From contig NZ_JAJAVQ010000001.1 in assembly GCF_020531985.1 (NCBI RefSeq), positions 62,001-126,000 on the forward strand: a stretch of 64,000 bases of DNA. The letters are read 5' to 3'. How positions within the stretch are numbered: the first letter of the stretch is position 1; every line of letters starts with the position of its first letter. The notes below the pieces were generated by a model that had not been told where the DNA came from, did no database searches, and worked only from the letters and a program-made list of their open reading frames with translations. The position numbers and the translations under genes were made by a program. This document shows positions 16,521 to 25,523 of the stretch, piece after piece. The DNA is from Rheinheimera aquimaris (lineage in GTDB: Bacteria > Pseudomonadota > Gammaproteobacteria > Enterobacterales > Alteromonadaceae).

Positions 16521-17564
16521 TTACAACGCCTCGAGGGTGAATTTTCCTTGATGCATAGCGTCTGCCAGTTCTTCAGAGCGCTGTATAACAGTCTGCCAGT
16601 AATTTATTCTGGTACTGTCTGGTAGTTTAAAGTCATTTCGATCCGGTATTTTTCCATAGGGAAGTGATTGCACCCAGGATGGGCTGGGGCAGAGCAACAC
16701 CACATTATGCAAATGAGCCGGATTGGCTTTGCGCCACTTCAAAGCTTTATCAAACCAGCCCGGCGTCAGATAGGGGTAGAAATGAGGGTACAATACCAAA
16801 CCCTCATTACTGAAAGGTAAATCGAAATGGTAGTCGGTTACACCGCCATCGTAATATAGCCCCGGACCTGCACCGGCAATATTCTCTACCGGATTTAGCA
16901 CCATAGGGATAGAGCCACTGGCCAGCACTGCTTGCTTTAAGTTTGCTGTCGTAAGCTCAACATGTCTTGTTGGTAGTGTACCCGCATTATGGAACGGCGA
17001 CATTTCACCCGCGACATGGAACAACACACGTTCAAAAAAATGGCGTAAGTGTCGGCGGCTAACTAAATTCGCACCTGCAGCCAACGTCAGAGCACCTGCT
17101 TGCAGCAACCTATGCCGTGCAGAGGAGATACGCTGCGCTTTGGCAACTACAAGGCTCAGCTTTATATTTGGATTATCAAGTACCTGCTGCACCTCTGTCT
17201 CTGAGGGGAACACATCATCAATAATACGGGCGGAAATTTCGCTGATAAGCGCTGTATCGGCGTATTTAGGGTAGGTGATGTGGCTATATGCCTGACAGAA
17301 GCGTTTGGAGGCCGCTACCGGGGCTGCCTGTGCAAAACAGGCAAAACGCCAGGCACCGGCGGAGCTGCCAAGAATATGCAGTGGCGTGCTGCGCTGTCGG
17401 AAAAAACTGCCAAATAAGTATTGGTCCAGCCCGTACAGACAAAACCATTTGGGTCCACCGCTGGCACCTACCATGACATTAAAATCGGCCTGGTTAAAGC
17501 CATGCTGCTTGATCTGAGCCAGGGCTGTTGGCCCGGCTAATACCCGTAATGCGTGTTGTGACAA
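16521..17564 (-). CDS. Patatin-like phospholipase
   Basis: A 347-residue patatin-fold acyl hydrolase. The oxyanion motif GASGGPKW is at 33-40, the nucleophile elbow GSSAG at 66-70 (Ser68), and the catalytic Asp is in YYDGGVTDYHF. It has no signal peptide, so it probably acts on membrane lipids from the cytoplasmic side. The start is a TTG at 17564; the next Met falls right at the oxyanion motif, so TTG must be used or the fold would be cut. It follows the dGTPase gene by 24 bases in the same direction. Confidence 0.88.
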   Translation of the reverse strand: MSQHALRVLAGPTALAQIKQHGFNQADFNVMVGASGGPKWFCLYGLDQYLFGSFFRQRSTPLHILGSSAGAWRFACFAQAAPVAASKRFCQAYSHITYPKYADTALISEISARIIDDVFPSETEVQQVLDNPNIKLSLVVAKAQRISSARHRLLQAGALTLAAGANLVSRRHLRHFFERVLFHVAGEMSPFHNAGTLPTRHVELTTANLKQAVLASGSIPMVLNPVENIAGAGPGLYYDGGVTDYHFDLPFSNEGLVLYPHFYPYLTPGWFDKALKWRKANPAHLHNVVLLCPSPSWVQSLPYGKIPDRNDFKLPDSTRINYWQTVIQRSEELADAMHQGKFTLEAL

Positions 17565-17588
17565 AACTCTTAACCTGCCTGATAAATA

Positions 17589-18875
17589 TTAGCTATTTGC
17601 ATACAGTCTGCGGTACATGTGCTCTGCATAGTCATCGGTCATGCCGGAGATATAATCACATATCACCCGGGTTTTAAGCTGCGCTGGTGCTTGTTGCCAA
17701 CGTTGCTGGGTATTCGCAGGTAACAAACGAGATGGGTCCGATGAAAATGCATCAAACAAAGCCATCAGCATATTCTGGCAGCGAAAACGCGATTGCTGAA
17801 TGTCAGGCCGCGCTATAACACAGCGGAATACCACCTGTTTCAGACAATGCAAAATGGCTTGCGGCTCTTTACTTAATACCGCATTAAACCTAATCAGTGG
17901 CTGTTGCGCTTGCGGGAGTACTTCAGCCAACCCGACCGAACTGATAAGCAGATTTACCAGTGAACCTATCGCGTCTTTACGTAAATGATGTTGGTTACTG
18001 AACAGCGCTGCGCTTATTTGCTGCATCATCTGTTTTAAATCGCTGGAAAGCGCTGCCCATTCAGTTTCTGTGTGCTGTTGCCACTGGCTCTGGCTGATAT
18101 TGCCAAGCACTATGGCGTCTTCCAGGTCATGCACGCCGTACGCTATATCGTCCGCCAGTTCCATAATCGATGCATCAAGCGACTTATAGCGTGATTTGAT
18201 AAAAGGGGACTCGGTCAGCTGTTCAGTGCTTTGAAATAATACTCTGTCTGAATCGCTAAGCGGACTGAGGATCCAATCGAGTATATCGGCATCAGCAGCA
18301 AAAATAGCTTTGGCCGGCTTCCAGGGGGTTAAATTAAGCGGGTTTTGCTGCGGCAGTGTTGTACTGGCCAGTGATGGCTGCAATACCGGGTATTTCAATA
18401 GGCCGAGTAAAGTACGGCGGGATAAATCCATACCATGTTGCTGGGTATAAGGTTCAAGTTTTGCCACAATACGCAGTGTCTGGCCATTACCTTCAAAGCC
18501 GCCGTCTTGCAGCATTTTATAGTTAAGCGCTGTTTCGCCACCGTGACCAAAAGGCGGGTGGCCAATATCATGTGCCAGACACAACGACTCCATTAGTGCA
18601 TCCTGAGGCAAAATAGGTAACAGGTCTGCCGCCGTTTTACTGCGTAGCTGGCTAACCAGGCCAGTGCCAATTTGGGACGCTTCCAGAGAATGCGTCAAGC
18701 GGGTACGGTAAAAATCATTCTGGCCAATACCCAGGATCTGTGTTTTTGCCTGTAAGCGACGAAAAGCAGCGGAATGAAGAATACGGGCCCGGTCGCGTTG
18801 CCATGGTGTGCGCTGATCACCCGGTCTGCTATCAGTGGCACCTGAGCGTCGTTCAGACCATACGGAAAAATCCAT
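17589..18875 (-). CDS. dgt: Deoxyguanosine triphosphate triphosphohydrolase, anti-phage type
   Basis: A 428-residue HD-domain dNTPase that hydrolyses dGTP to deoxyguanosine and triphosphate. The N-terminus RTPWQRDRARILHSAAFRRLQAKTQ matches the dGTPase family, with metal ligands H62 (RTRLTHS) and H102-D103 (LAHDIGHPPFGHG). It is shorter than E. coli Dgt (505 residues) and looks like the class shown to deplete dGTP during phage infection; that assignment rests on remembered resemblance. AAGGA precedes the start. It diverges from SOS-regulated yebG with only 173 bases between the two starts. Confidence 0.9.
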   Translation of the reverse strand: MDFSVWSERRSGATDSRPGDQRTPWQRDRARILHSAAFRRLQAKTQILGIGQNDFYRTRLTHSLEASQIGTGLVSQLRSKTAADLLPILPQDALMESLCLAHDIGHPPFGHGGETALNYKMLQDGGFEGNGQTLRIVAKLEPYTQQHGMDLSRRTLLGLLKYPVLQPSLASTTLPQQNPLNLTPWKPAKAIFAADADILDWILSPLSDSDRVLFQSTEQLTESPFIKSRYKSLDASIMELADDIAYGVHDLEDAIVLGNISQSQWQQHTETEWAALSSDLKQMMQQISAALFSNQHHLRKDAIGSLVNLLISSVGLAEVLPQAQQPLIRFNAVLSKEPQAILHCLKQVVFRCVIARPDIQQSRFRCQNMLMALFDAFSSDPSRLLPANTQQRWQQAPAQLKTRVICDYISGMTDDYAEHMYRRLYANS

Positions 18876-18987
18876 ACTATTCCTTGATAATTCAAACTGC
18901 TAAGCAGTCATGGGCGGTTTTGCTTTTGGTTTTTATATTACGCCAATCGGTGTCAAAGTTCGAGTAGACAAAAGTGGCAATAAAACA

Positions 18988-19017
18988 TTAGACAGCTGTA
19001 TATTTATACTGTATAAA
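18988..19017 (+). promoter_or_regulatory. yebG promoter
   Basis: TTAGAC (18988-18993) and TATAAA (19012-19017) are separated by 18 bases, a reasonable sigma-70 promoter for yebG. The -10 element lies inside the LexA box, so LexA binding would block RNA polymerase. Confidence 0.5.
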
Positions 19018-19026
19018 ATAACAGTA
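19007..19026 (+). promoter_or_regulatory. LexA operator (SOS box) of yebG
   Basis: TACTGTATAAAATAACAGTA fits the gammaproteobacterial LexA box CTGT-N8-ACAG with the outer TA...TA also present. It lies 23 bases before the yebG ATG. A weaker overlapping half-site (CTGTATAT at 18996-19003) is just upstream. YebG is a known SOS gene, so the match is expected. Confidence 0.9.
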
Positions 19027-19048
19027 TTCTGAACGAGGGAGAAATACT

Positions 19049-19357
19049 ATGGCTGTGATTATAAAGTATGTAGTAGAACGTAACGGAGCAGAGAAGATGA
19101 CTTTTACCTCTAAAGCCGAAGCTGATGCTTATGATAAAATGCTTGATACTGCAGATGAGCTGAGTAGTTTTTTAACTGCGACTGAGCTGATGAGTAATGA
19201 AAAGCAGACAGAGGCTCTGGCACTGTACCTGGCACAGCATAAAGACGATTTGCTAATAGCGCTTGGTGCGAAAAAGCCTGCTGCGAAAGCTGACAAGGCT
19301 CCAGCTGCCAGCAAAACGGCTAAAGCCAGTATTGCTGCTGTAGAGCAAGCCGCTTAA
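19049..19357 (+). CDS. yebG: SOS-inducible YebG-family protein
   Basis: A 102-residue YebG protein, a conserved DNA-damage-inducible protein of uncertain function. The family core MAVIIKYVVERNG...FTSKAEADAYDKMLD is followed by the helix QTEALALYLAQHKDDLLIAL. An Ala/Lys-rich tail (about 77-102) resembles a nucleic-acid-binding extension. A GAGGGAG ribosome site precedes the ATG, and a LexA box covers the promoter. Its TAA overlaps the stop of the convergent symporter gene (shared TTAA), so there is no intergenic terminator. Confidence 0.95.
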   Translation: MAVIIKYVVERNGAEKMTFTSKAEADAYDKMLDTADELSSFLTATELMSNEKQTEALALYLAQHKDDLLIALGAKKPAAKADKAPAASKTAKASIAAVEQAA

Positions 19358-20751
19358 TGCGGCTGCTTTAATTTTTGCCAGTACCGCTGCAGATCGGCTT
19401 TTACTTCAGGTAACAATAAGTACAATGCGAGAATATTGGGTACAGCCATTAAAAAAATCATCGAATCGATAAAATTAAAAACTGCCATCATGTTTGGTAC
19501 AGCACCTATTGAAACAATTAGGCAAAACAGCACTTTATATAACTGAGTCAAATGCTTATTGTGGCCTACAATATAGCGCCAGCCGGTCAGGCCGTAGTAC
19601 GACCAGCTTATAACCGTAGAAAAACCAAACAGCAATAAAGCCACCATCAATACCCATGGGAACCAGCTGAATACTGAAGCAAACGCACCTGAAGTGATTT
19701 GTACTCCATCAAGGCCTGGCAGCTGATAAGCGCCGGTCAGGATAATAACCAAAGCGGTAATAGTGCAGATAACTACTGTGTCAATAAACGGTTCGAGCAA
19801 ACCAACAAAGCCCTGGCTGACCGGATCTTTAACCTGAGCCGCGGCATGGGCTATAGGTGACGAGCCAATGCCCGCTTCATTTGAATAGGCGGCACGGCGA
19901 AACCCCTGGATCAGCACACCAATAAAGCCACCGTAGCCTGCTTCAGGGCTAAATGCGTTTTGTACAATCAGCCACAATGCGGCTGGTATTGCACTGGCAT
20001 GTGTGGCCATAACAAACAGTGCGGCAACAAGATAGATACCACACATCAGAGGCACAAGTTTACTGGTCACCCGGGCAATACTTTTTAAGCCGCCAATAAT
20101 GACTGCAGCCACCAGCAGCGCATAAATTACACCAAACAGCCAGGCATTATCGAACCCGGTAACTGTTTTTAGCTGCACAAACCCTTGATTAACATGAACA
20201 AAACCGGCTGAACCAAAAATAACAAACACAGAAAACGCCAGCGCCAGCACACTGCCGACTACAGGCAGATTATATTTGTCGAGCGCGGCTTTGATATAGT
20301 ACATAGGCCCGCCGGATACAGAACCATCGGCATTGATTTGCCGGTACTTTACTGCAAGGGTACATTCGACAAACTTCGTTGACATCCCCAGTATGCCGGC
20401 CATGATCATCCAGAAAGTTGCACCCGGACCACCTAAACTAATTGCAACAGCCACGCCGGCAATATTGCCTGTACCTACAGTTCCGGAAAGTGCTGTACTA
20501 AGCGCCTGAAACGGCGTAATTTCGCCTTTTGCCCCGCTACGCTGGTTACTGTTTAGTAAACTGATCGCATGCGAAAAACCACGCACATTGATAAAGCCAA
20601 GGTAGCAGGTAAATACCAGCGCACCACAAATCAGCCATATCAATACCAGAGGTACACTGATGTTATTCACATCAAAAGCATAAAATACAACGGCGGCAAT
20701 TTTGGTTGTCAGGCTCTCAAATGCCTGTTGCAAAGAAAAGTCAGTGATCAT
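19354..20751 (-). CDS. Alanine/glycine:cation symporter (AgcS/DagA family)
   Basis: A 465-residue inner-membrane carrier with about eleven hydrophobic helices that imports alanine or glycine with Na+ or H+. The family motifs GTGNIAGVAVAISLGGPGA (near 95-113) and the segment RAAYSNEAGIGSSPIAHAAA (near 285) are present. The length is normal for AgcS. It is transcribed toward yebG, the two stops overlapping, and diverges from the CDF gene. The exact amino-acid substrate cannot be read from the sequence. Confidence 0.92.
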   Translation of the reverse strand: MITDFSLQQAFESLTTKIAAVVFYAFDVNNISVPLVLIWLICGALVFTCYLGFINVRGFSHAISLLNSNQRSGAKGEITPFQALSTALSGTVGTGNIAGVAVAISLGGPGATFWMIMAGILGMSTKFVECTLAVKYRQINADGSVSGGPMYYIKAALDKYNLPVVGSVLALAFSVFVIFGSAGFVHVNQGFVQLKTVTGFDNAWLFGVIYALLVAAVIIGGLKSIARVTSKLVPLMCGIYLVAALFVMATHASAIPAALWLIVQNAFSPEAGYGGFIGVLIQGFRRAAYSNEAGIGSSPIAHAAAQVKDPVSQGFVGLLEPFIDTVVICTITALVIILTGAYQLPGLDGVQITSGAFASVFSWFPWVLMVALLLFGFSTVISWSYYGLTGWRYIVGHNKHLTQLYKVLFCLIVSIGAVPNMMAVFNFIDSMIFLMAVPNILALYLLLPEVKADLQRYWQKLKQPH

Positions 20752-20905
20752 TTATTCGTATCAGCGGTATGGACGGCTATATGTGGCGACAAGACTACTG
20801 TGTTATTGCTGGCGAAACAAGAAATTATGTTAAACCCTACTGTGCCGATTGTACCGTGACAATATTGCTTTTATGCTGAGAGCATCAGTAGTGGAGAGCA
20901 TATCA

Positions 20906-21883
20906 ATGACAGCATCTGAACCAGACAGCGAGAAAACTTCTGCGCATCATCACAGCCACAGTTCGCACCGGCACGGTGTGCATGAACATCACAGCCACCA
21001 TGGTTTGCACTCACACCATTATGATGAAAGCAGCAATATCGCACTGGCATTCTGGCTTAATTTTTGTTTCGCGTTGATTGAAATAGCTGGCGGCATCTTA
21101 ACCAATAGCGTCGCCATTATTGCCGATGCGATACATGACCTGGGGGACAGTCTGGCAATAGCATTCGCCTGGGTTGCCAGTAAGGTTGCAAAAAAACAGC
21201 CTACAGAACGCTACAGCTATGGTTTCAGGCGCTGGTCATTGTTAAGTGCGCTGATAAGTGGCTTGATCTTGTTATCTGGCTCGGCCTGGGTGCTATCTGA
21301 AGCGATTCCCCGCTTGTGGCAGCCACAATTACCGCATACCGGTGGCATGTTTGCACTGGCGATCCTTGGTATAGCAATCAATGGCTTTGCCGTACTGCGT
21401 TTACGTAGAGGTAAAACACAGAATGAAAAAATACTCAGCTGGCATTTACTGGAAGATGTATTAGGTTGGGTAGCGGTGCTGATTGGTGCTGTAGCAATGT
21501 ATTTTACCGGCTGGGCCTGGCTGGACCCGGCGCTGTGTATCGGCTTTAGCGTGTTTATTTTATTTAATGTGCTTAAAAATCTGCGCCAGACATTAAGTCT
21601 GTTTTTACAGGTGTCGCCAGATCCTGAGTTACAGCAAACTATTTCCAGCCAACTGATTGAACTGGATTTCGTTAACTCGCTACACCATGTGCATTTATGG
21701 TCGTTGGACGGTGAACAGCACGTGCTGACGATGCATGTTGAAATTGCAACCCCGGCAGATCTGTCGCAGCAACTGACGTACAAAAAGCGCATTGCAGCGG
21801 TATTGGCGCCATACAACCTCAGTCATACTACCGTTGAGTTTGAAATCAGTGGTGAAGAATGCCGTGATACCGGGCGCCGTTAA
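20906..21883 (+). CDS. Cation diffusion facilitator (Zn/Cd/Co exporter) with His-rich N-terminus
   Basis: A 325-residue CDF transporter that exports divalent metal in exchange for protons. Residues 13-38 carry many His residues (HHHSHSSHRHG...HHSHH), a probable metal-sensing or buffering arm. Six helices follow with the metal site residues DAIHDLGD (helix 2) and HLLEDVLG (helix 5), and a C-terminal cytoplasmic domain. ATG 20906 has GGAG 9 bases upstream and is preferred to an in-frame ATG at 20873 or TTG at 20849. It is closest to ZitB/CzcD-like zinc exporters. Confidence 0.92.
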   Translation: MTASEPDSEKTSAHHHSHSSHRHGVHEHHSHHGLHSHHYDESSNIALAFWLNFCFALIEIAGGILTNSVAIIADAIHDLGDSLAIAFAWVASKVAKKQPTERYSYGFRRWSLLSALISGLILLSGSAWVLSEAIPRLWQPQLPHTGGMFALAILGIAINGFAVLRLRRGKTQNEKILSWHLLEDVLGWVAVLIGAVAMYFTGWAWLDPALCIGFSVFILFNVLKNLRQTLSLFLQVSPDPELQQTISSQLIELDFVNSLHHVHLWSLDGEQHVLTMHVEIATPADLSQQLTYKKRIAAVLAPYNLSHTTVEFEISGEECRDTGRR

Positions 21884-21938
21884 GTGATACTTCAGCAAAG
21901 CCAGCTACACTGTTTGGGAACCTTTCAAGGAGTAAGCT

Positions 21939-22517
21939 ATGTTGATGAAATCTTATCAAAAAATACTGGCTGTTTTGCTGTTGGCAATGTTTACGCTGTT
22001 ACAGGGCTGCGCCGGTGGTGTGAATGCTACAGCCGCTGAGCAACGTAACGTAATTAATCAGATGCGCTCTGATGTGCTGTCTCAGCTATACCGTGAAAAA
22101 TCCAGCGCCCGTGCTGAAGTGCAGGGGGCACCAGGTTATGCGACGTTCAGCAATGCTAATGTAAACCTTATTCTGGCCAGCGTGGGTGGCGGGTATGGCA
22201 TTGTACACAACAACCGTACCGGCAAAGATACTTACATGAAAATGGGCGAGCTGGGCGTTGGTCTTGGCGCTGGCGTAAAAGATTTTCGTCTGGTGCTGGT
22301 GTTCCATACAAATGAAGCCCTGCAACGCTTTATTGACCATGGCTGGGCGTTTGGTGCCCAGGCTGACGCTGCTGCAAAAGCCGGTGATAAGGGCGGCGCT
22401 GTTGGGGCTGAAGCCAGTGTCGATGATGTGAGTATTTATCAGTTTACAGAGGCCGGCCTTGCGCTGCAGGCAACTGTCAAAGGTACCAAGTTCTGGGTGG
22501 ATAACGACTTGAACTAG
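21939..22517 (+). CDS. YSC84-type lipid-binding lipoprotein
   Basis: A 192-residue exported lipoprotein. A hydrophobic leader ends in the lipobox LLQGC (Cys24). The mature part has the YSC84 (SYLF) pattern, with APGYATFSNANVNLILASVGGG, then GVGLGAGVKDFRLVLVF and a closing beta segment with TVKGTKFWVDN. Relatives bind membrane lipids; the function in bacteria is unclear. AAGGAG lies 6 bases before the ATG. A bidirectional terminator begins one base after the stop. Confidence 0.9.
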   Translation: MLMKSYQKILAVLLLAMFTLLQGCAGGVNATAAEQRNVINQMRSDVLSQLYREKSSARAEVQGAPGYATFSNANVNLILASVGGGYGIVHNNRTGKDTYMKMGELGVGLGAGVKDFRLVLVFHTNEALQRFIDHGWAFGAQADAAAKAGDKGGAVGAEASVDDVSIYQFTEAGLALQATVKGTKFWVDNDLN

Positions 22518-22543
22518 AAAAAGGCAGCATAGCTGCCTTTTTT
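22518..22543 (+). terminator. Bidirectional rho-independent terminator
   Basis: GGCAGC-ATA-GCTGCC flanked by A5 on the left and T6 on the right, directly after the lipoprotein stop. It serves both the lipoprotein gene and the convergent alaA, whose stop codon overlaps the T-tract. Confidence 0.9.
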
Positions 22544-23756
22544 ACTGACTATAACCTGGCAAAAACTGTGCAAGCTTACCTATGGCCGTTGCTAATTGCT
22601 CTTTGTGTGGCAGGAATACGATACGAAAATGATCCGGCTCTGGCCAGTTAAAGGCTCGTCCATGCACTAACAGCACTTTGTGCTGGCGCAGAAAATCCAG
22701 CACAAACACCTCATCATCCTTAATCCGGAATTTCTTCCGATCTATCTTCGGGAACAAATACATCGCACCTTTAGGCCGCATACAGCTGATACCGTCGATA
22801 TTAGTTACCAGTTTATGCGCCAGGTCCATCTGGTCGTATAATCTGCCGCCTGGGACAATGAGTTCATTGATACTCTGATACCCACCCAGAGCGGTTTGTA
22901 CGGCATGCTGACAGGGCACGTTTGCGCATAACCGCATCGACGCCAGCACATTTAAGCCCTCGATATAATTCTGCGCCAGATGCTTTGCGCCGGAAATAAA
23001 TAACCAGCCAACGCGAAAACCCGCAATCCGGTAATTTTTAGACAAACCACCAAATGTCAGCATAATAAGGTCGTCGGCTAAAGACGCGGTACTAACGTGC
23101 TCGGTGCCGTCATACAGCACTTTGTCATAGATTTCGTCACTCAATACCACCAGCCGGTGTTCGCGTGCAATCTTTAGCAGGTCTTGTAAGAATGCTTTGT
23201 CGTACACTGCACCTGTCGGATTGTTGGGGTTTATCAGTACTATTGCTTTGGTTCTTTTACTGATTTTCTCTTTAATATCATTAAGATCCGGGTACCAATC
23301 CTGCTGTTCATCACAGCGGTAGTGTACGGGTTTTCCCCCTGCCAGGTTAACGGCAGCTGTCCATAACGGGTAATCGGGTGAGGGGACAAGCACCTCATCG
23401 CTGTTATTCAGCAGTGCCTGTAAGGACATCAGGATCAGTTCAGATACCCCATTGCCTATATATACATCATCAGCATCTGCGCCCAGAATGCCTCGCTGCT
23501 GGTAGTATTGCGCAACAGCTACACGGGCGCTGTATATACCCTGAGAATCTGAATACCCCTGTGCAGTCGGCAGATTATGAATGACATGTTTAAGAATTTC
23601 ATCCGGTGCTTCAAAACCAAAAGGCGCGGGATTGCCAATATTCAGTTTCAGGATCCGATGGCCTTCCTCTTCCATTCTTTTTGCTTCCCTGGCAACAGGG
23701 CCACGTATGTCGTAGCAGACTCCGTCTAATTTTGTCGAGCGCTCAATGGGTTTCAT
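22542..23756 (-). CDS. alaA: Glutamate-pyruvate aminotransferase AlaA
   Basis: A 404-residue class I/II PLP aminotransferase that makes alanine from pyruvate and glutamate. Length and sequence match E. coli AlaA (YfbQ): the N-terminal YDIRGPVAREAKRMEEEGHRI, LKLNIGNPAPFGFEAP, NPNNPTGAVYD, SDEIYDKVLYDG and the PLP lysine in GGLSKNYRIAGFRVGW. It is transcribed alone and ends in a terminator shared with the lipoprotein gene. Confidence 0.96.
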   Translation of the reverse strand: MKPIERSTKLDGVCYDIRGPVAREAKRMEEEGHRILKLNIGNPAPFGFEAPDEILKHVIHNLPTAQGYSDSQGIYSARVAVAQYYQQRGILGADADDVYIGNGVSELILMSLQALLNNSDEVLVPSPDYPLWTAAVNLAGGKPVHYRCDEQQDWYPDLNDIKEKISKRTKAIVLINPNNPTGAVYDKAFLQDLLKIAREHRLVVLSDEIYDKVLYDGTEHVSTASLADDLIMLTFGGLSKNYRIAGFRVGWLFISGAKHLAQNYIEGLNVLASMRLCANVPCQHAVQTALGGYQSINELIVPGGRLYDQMDLAHKLVTNIDGISCMRPKGAMYLFPKIDRKKFRIKDDEVFVLDFLRQHKVLLVHGRAFNWPEPDHFRIVFLPHKEQLATAIGKLAQFLPGYSQ

Positions 23757-24001
23757 AACAACGACCTTATTATCTCCGTATTATCCGTCCAGACAGCTAT
23801 ATAGCTGCGAGCCAACAGTTTTCACATAACTAGTGTTGCTTTGCAATGGGTGGCAGGGGGTTTTCAGGAAAAAAACAAGCCAAAACACATTTTCATCGTA
23901 TAAATTTGCCGGGGCAGGTAAAATAGCCGCGATTTGTAGTAACGAACCGGTTATCAACATAGCAAAGGTGCTATGCAGGCAGGGTAACCTACAGGTGACA
24001 G

Positions 24002-24865
24002 ATGGTATTAAAGCGAATAAGTATTTTGGTGTTCTGGCTTGCTGTTGCGGCGGCAGCGTTAAGTCCGTTTTCAGAGCTTGAGCCGGTTAAGCAGCTTGAC
24101 TCTCTGGAAGAGTGGCAAAAGCCCAGCCGCCTTACTGCACTAAACGAAGCTGATAAAAAGAAGGTCCTGCAACGCCTTGCCTATACGCAACCGATGCCGG
24201 TATTCAGTTCGTTACCAGACTTTGACAGTATTGCTGATACGACAGAAAAAAAACGACTGTTTTTTAACTATCTTCGCCCTTATGTAAAACGCGAAAACGC
24301 GCGGCTGCGGTCTTTGCGCCAACAGCTATTAGACATTCGTGACAAAAAGCAAAAGCGGCTGCGTATTTCTTTAGAGGAATATGCGTTTCTGTACAGCCTG
24401 TATGATGAGTTTCGTATGGATGTTGCAGAAAGTGATATTACCATGCTGGATGAGCTGTTAGAGCGGGTTGATGTGATCCCGGATACACTGGTGCTGATGC
24501 AGGCCGCCAATGAATCGGCTTGGGGAACCAGCCGTTTTGCGATTGAAGGTTATAACTTCTTCGGTCAGTGGTGTTTTCGTGAGGGGTGTGGCATGGTCCC
24601 GCAGTCCCGTGTCGAAGGTAGCTACCATGAAGTGGCAAAATTCAATAGCCCAGCTGCCAGCATAAAAAGCTATTTTTATAATTTAAATACCTTCCATACC
24701 TATGATCACCTGCGTGATATTCGAGCCAGACTGCGCGAAGAAGGGAAACCTGTGCGGGGTGAGGTGCTGGCTGCCGGCTTAGGTGCGTACTCTGAGCGCG
24801 GCGAAGAATATATTGCTGAAATCAGCGGCATGATCCGGTTTAACCGCAAGCTTTTGGAAGAATAA
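24002..24865 (+). CDS. bax: Bax-like peptidoglycan glucosaminidase
   Basis: A 287-residue protein with an N-terminal hydrophobic leader (about 5-22) and a C-terminal glucosaminidase (GH73-like) domain. The catalytic Glu is in QAANESAWGTSRFA; the conserved NFFGQWCF, CGMVPQSR and LAAGLGAYSERGEEYI segments match E. coli Bax. It should cut N-acetylglucosaminyl bonds in the wall from the periplasmic side. It is followed one base later by a second exported protein, a probable operon partner. Confidence 0.92.
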   Translation: MVLKRISILVFWLAVAAAALSPFSELEPVKQLDSLEEWQKPSRLTALNEADKKKVLQRLAYTQPMPVFSSLPDFDSIADTTEKKRLFFNYLRPYVKRENARLRSLRQQLLDIRDKKQKRLRISLEEYAFLYSLYDEFRMDVAESDITMLDELLERVDVIPDTLVLMQAANESAWGTSRFAIEGYNFFGQWCFREGCGMVPQSRVEGSYHEVAKFNSPAASIKSYFYNLNTFHTYDHLRDIRARLREEGKPVRGEVLAAGLGAYSERGEEYIAEISGMIRFNRKLLEE

Positions 24866-24866
24866 T

Positions 24867-25517
24867 ATGCGTAATCTGTTCCTATTGGCCGCGTTGGCGC
24901 TAGCGCTGCCTGCTACGGCTGATTTGCAGCTGAACTATAATGGTTTTTACGGCCGGATGAAGAAACTGCAGCAGCCGCAATACAGTGATATTACGCTGGC
25001 TTTTGCACTGACCGGAGTACACAGCGGTAAGGCATGCCGGTTTTATAGTTTAAAGCTGTTAAGCGATCAGCATGATATTGCCGTTGATATTGCCGGCAAC
25101 GGCGAGCTTAGTCTGCCGTATGATGAAGCATTAAAAGATAGTAATGCTGTTTTATTACTGCGTCAGGCCGACAATGCTGAGGCTTGCCAGGTAGAGATGC
25201 GACTGCGCTCGCGCATGCGCTTGCCATCGTCACTGGATCTTGCCACCTTACAGCATTATCAGCAGCAGTTTGATTTGTTACTCGATGATATGGCGGGGAT
25301 CAGTAAATACTGGCTGCCGGCAGTGAGTGGTGTCATTGCTGAATTTAACACTGACACTGTTGTGGCAGATATCAAAGAAGCCGCTGGCGACAGCACAAGC
25401 TGTAAAGCGAAGCGCTGTTATATAAAACTGAGTGATGCTACGCCAGCAAACAGCCGCTGGTCTTTTAACGAGCGGCCGGCGTACTTATTGCCCCTGATAG
25501 AAAGTAATACAGAGTAA
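24867..25517 (+). CDS. Exported DUF2987-like protein
   Basis: A 216-residue protein with a clean signal peptide (cleavage near ALPATA-DLQ). The mature part, starting DLQLNYNGFYGRMKKLQ, resembles the DUF2987 family found mainly in Shewanella-like bacteria; the assignment is from memory of that family and has no known function. Four Cys (GKACRF, EACQV, SCKAKRC) suggest periplasmic disulfides. It starts one base after the bax stop. Confidence 0.75.
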   Translation: MRNLFLLAALALALPATADLQLNYNGFYGRMKKLQQPQYSDITLAFALTGVHSGKACRFYSLKLLSDQHDIAVDIAGNGELSLPYDEALKDSNAVLLLRQADNAEACQVEMRLRSRMRLPSSLDLATLQHYQQQFDLLLDDMAGISKYWLPAVSGVIAEFNTDTVVADIKEAAGDSTSCKAKRCYIKLSDATPANSRWSFNERPAYLLPLIESNTE

Positions 25518-25523
25518 AGCTTT

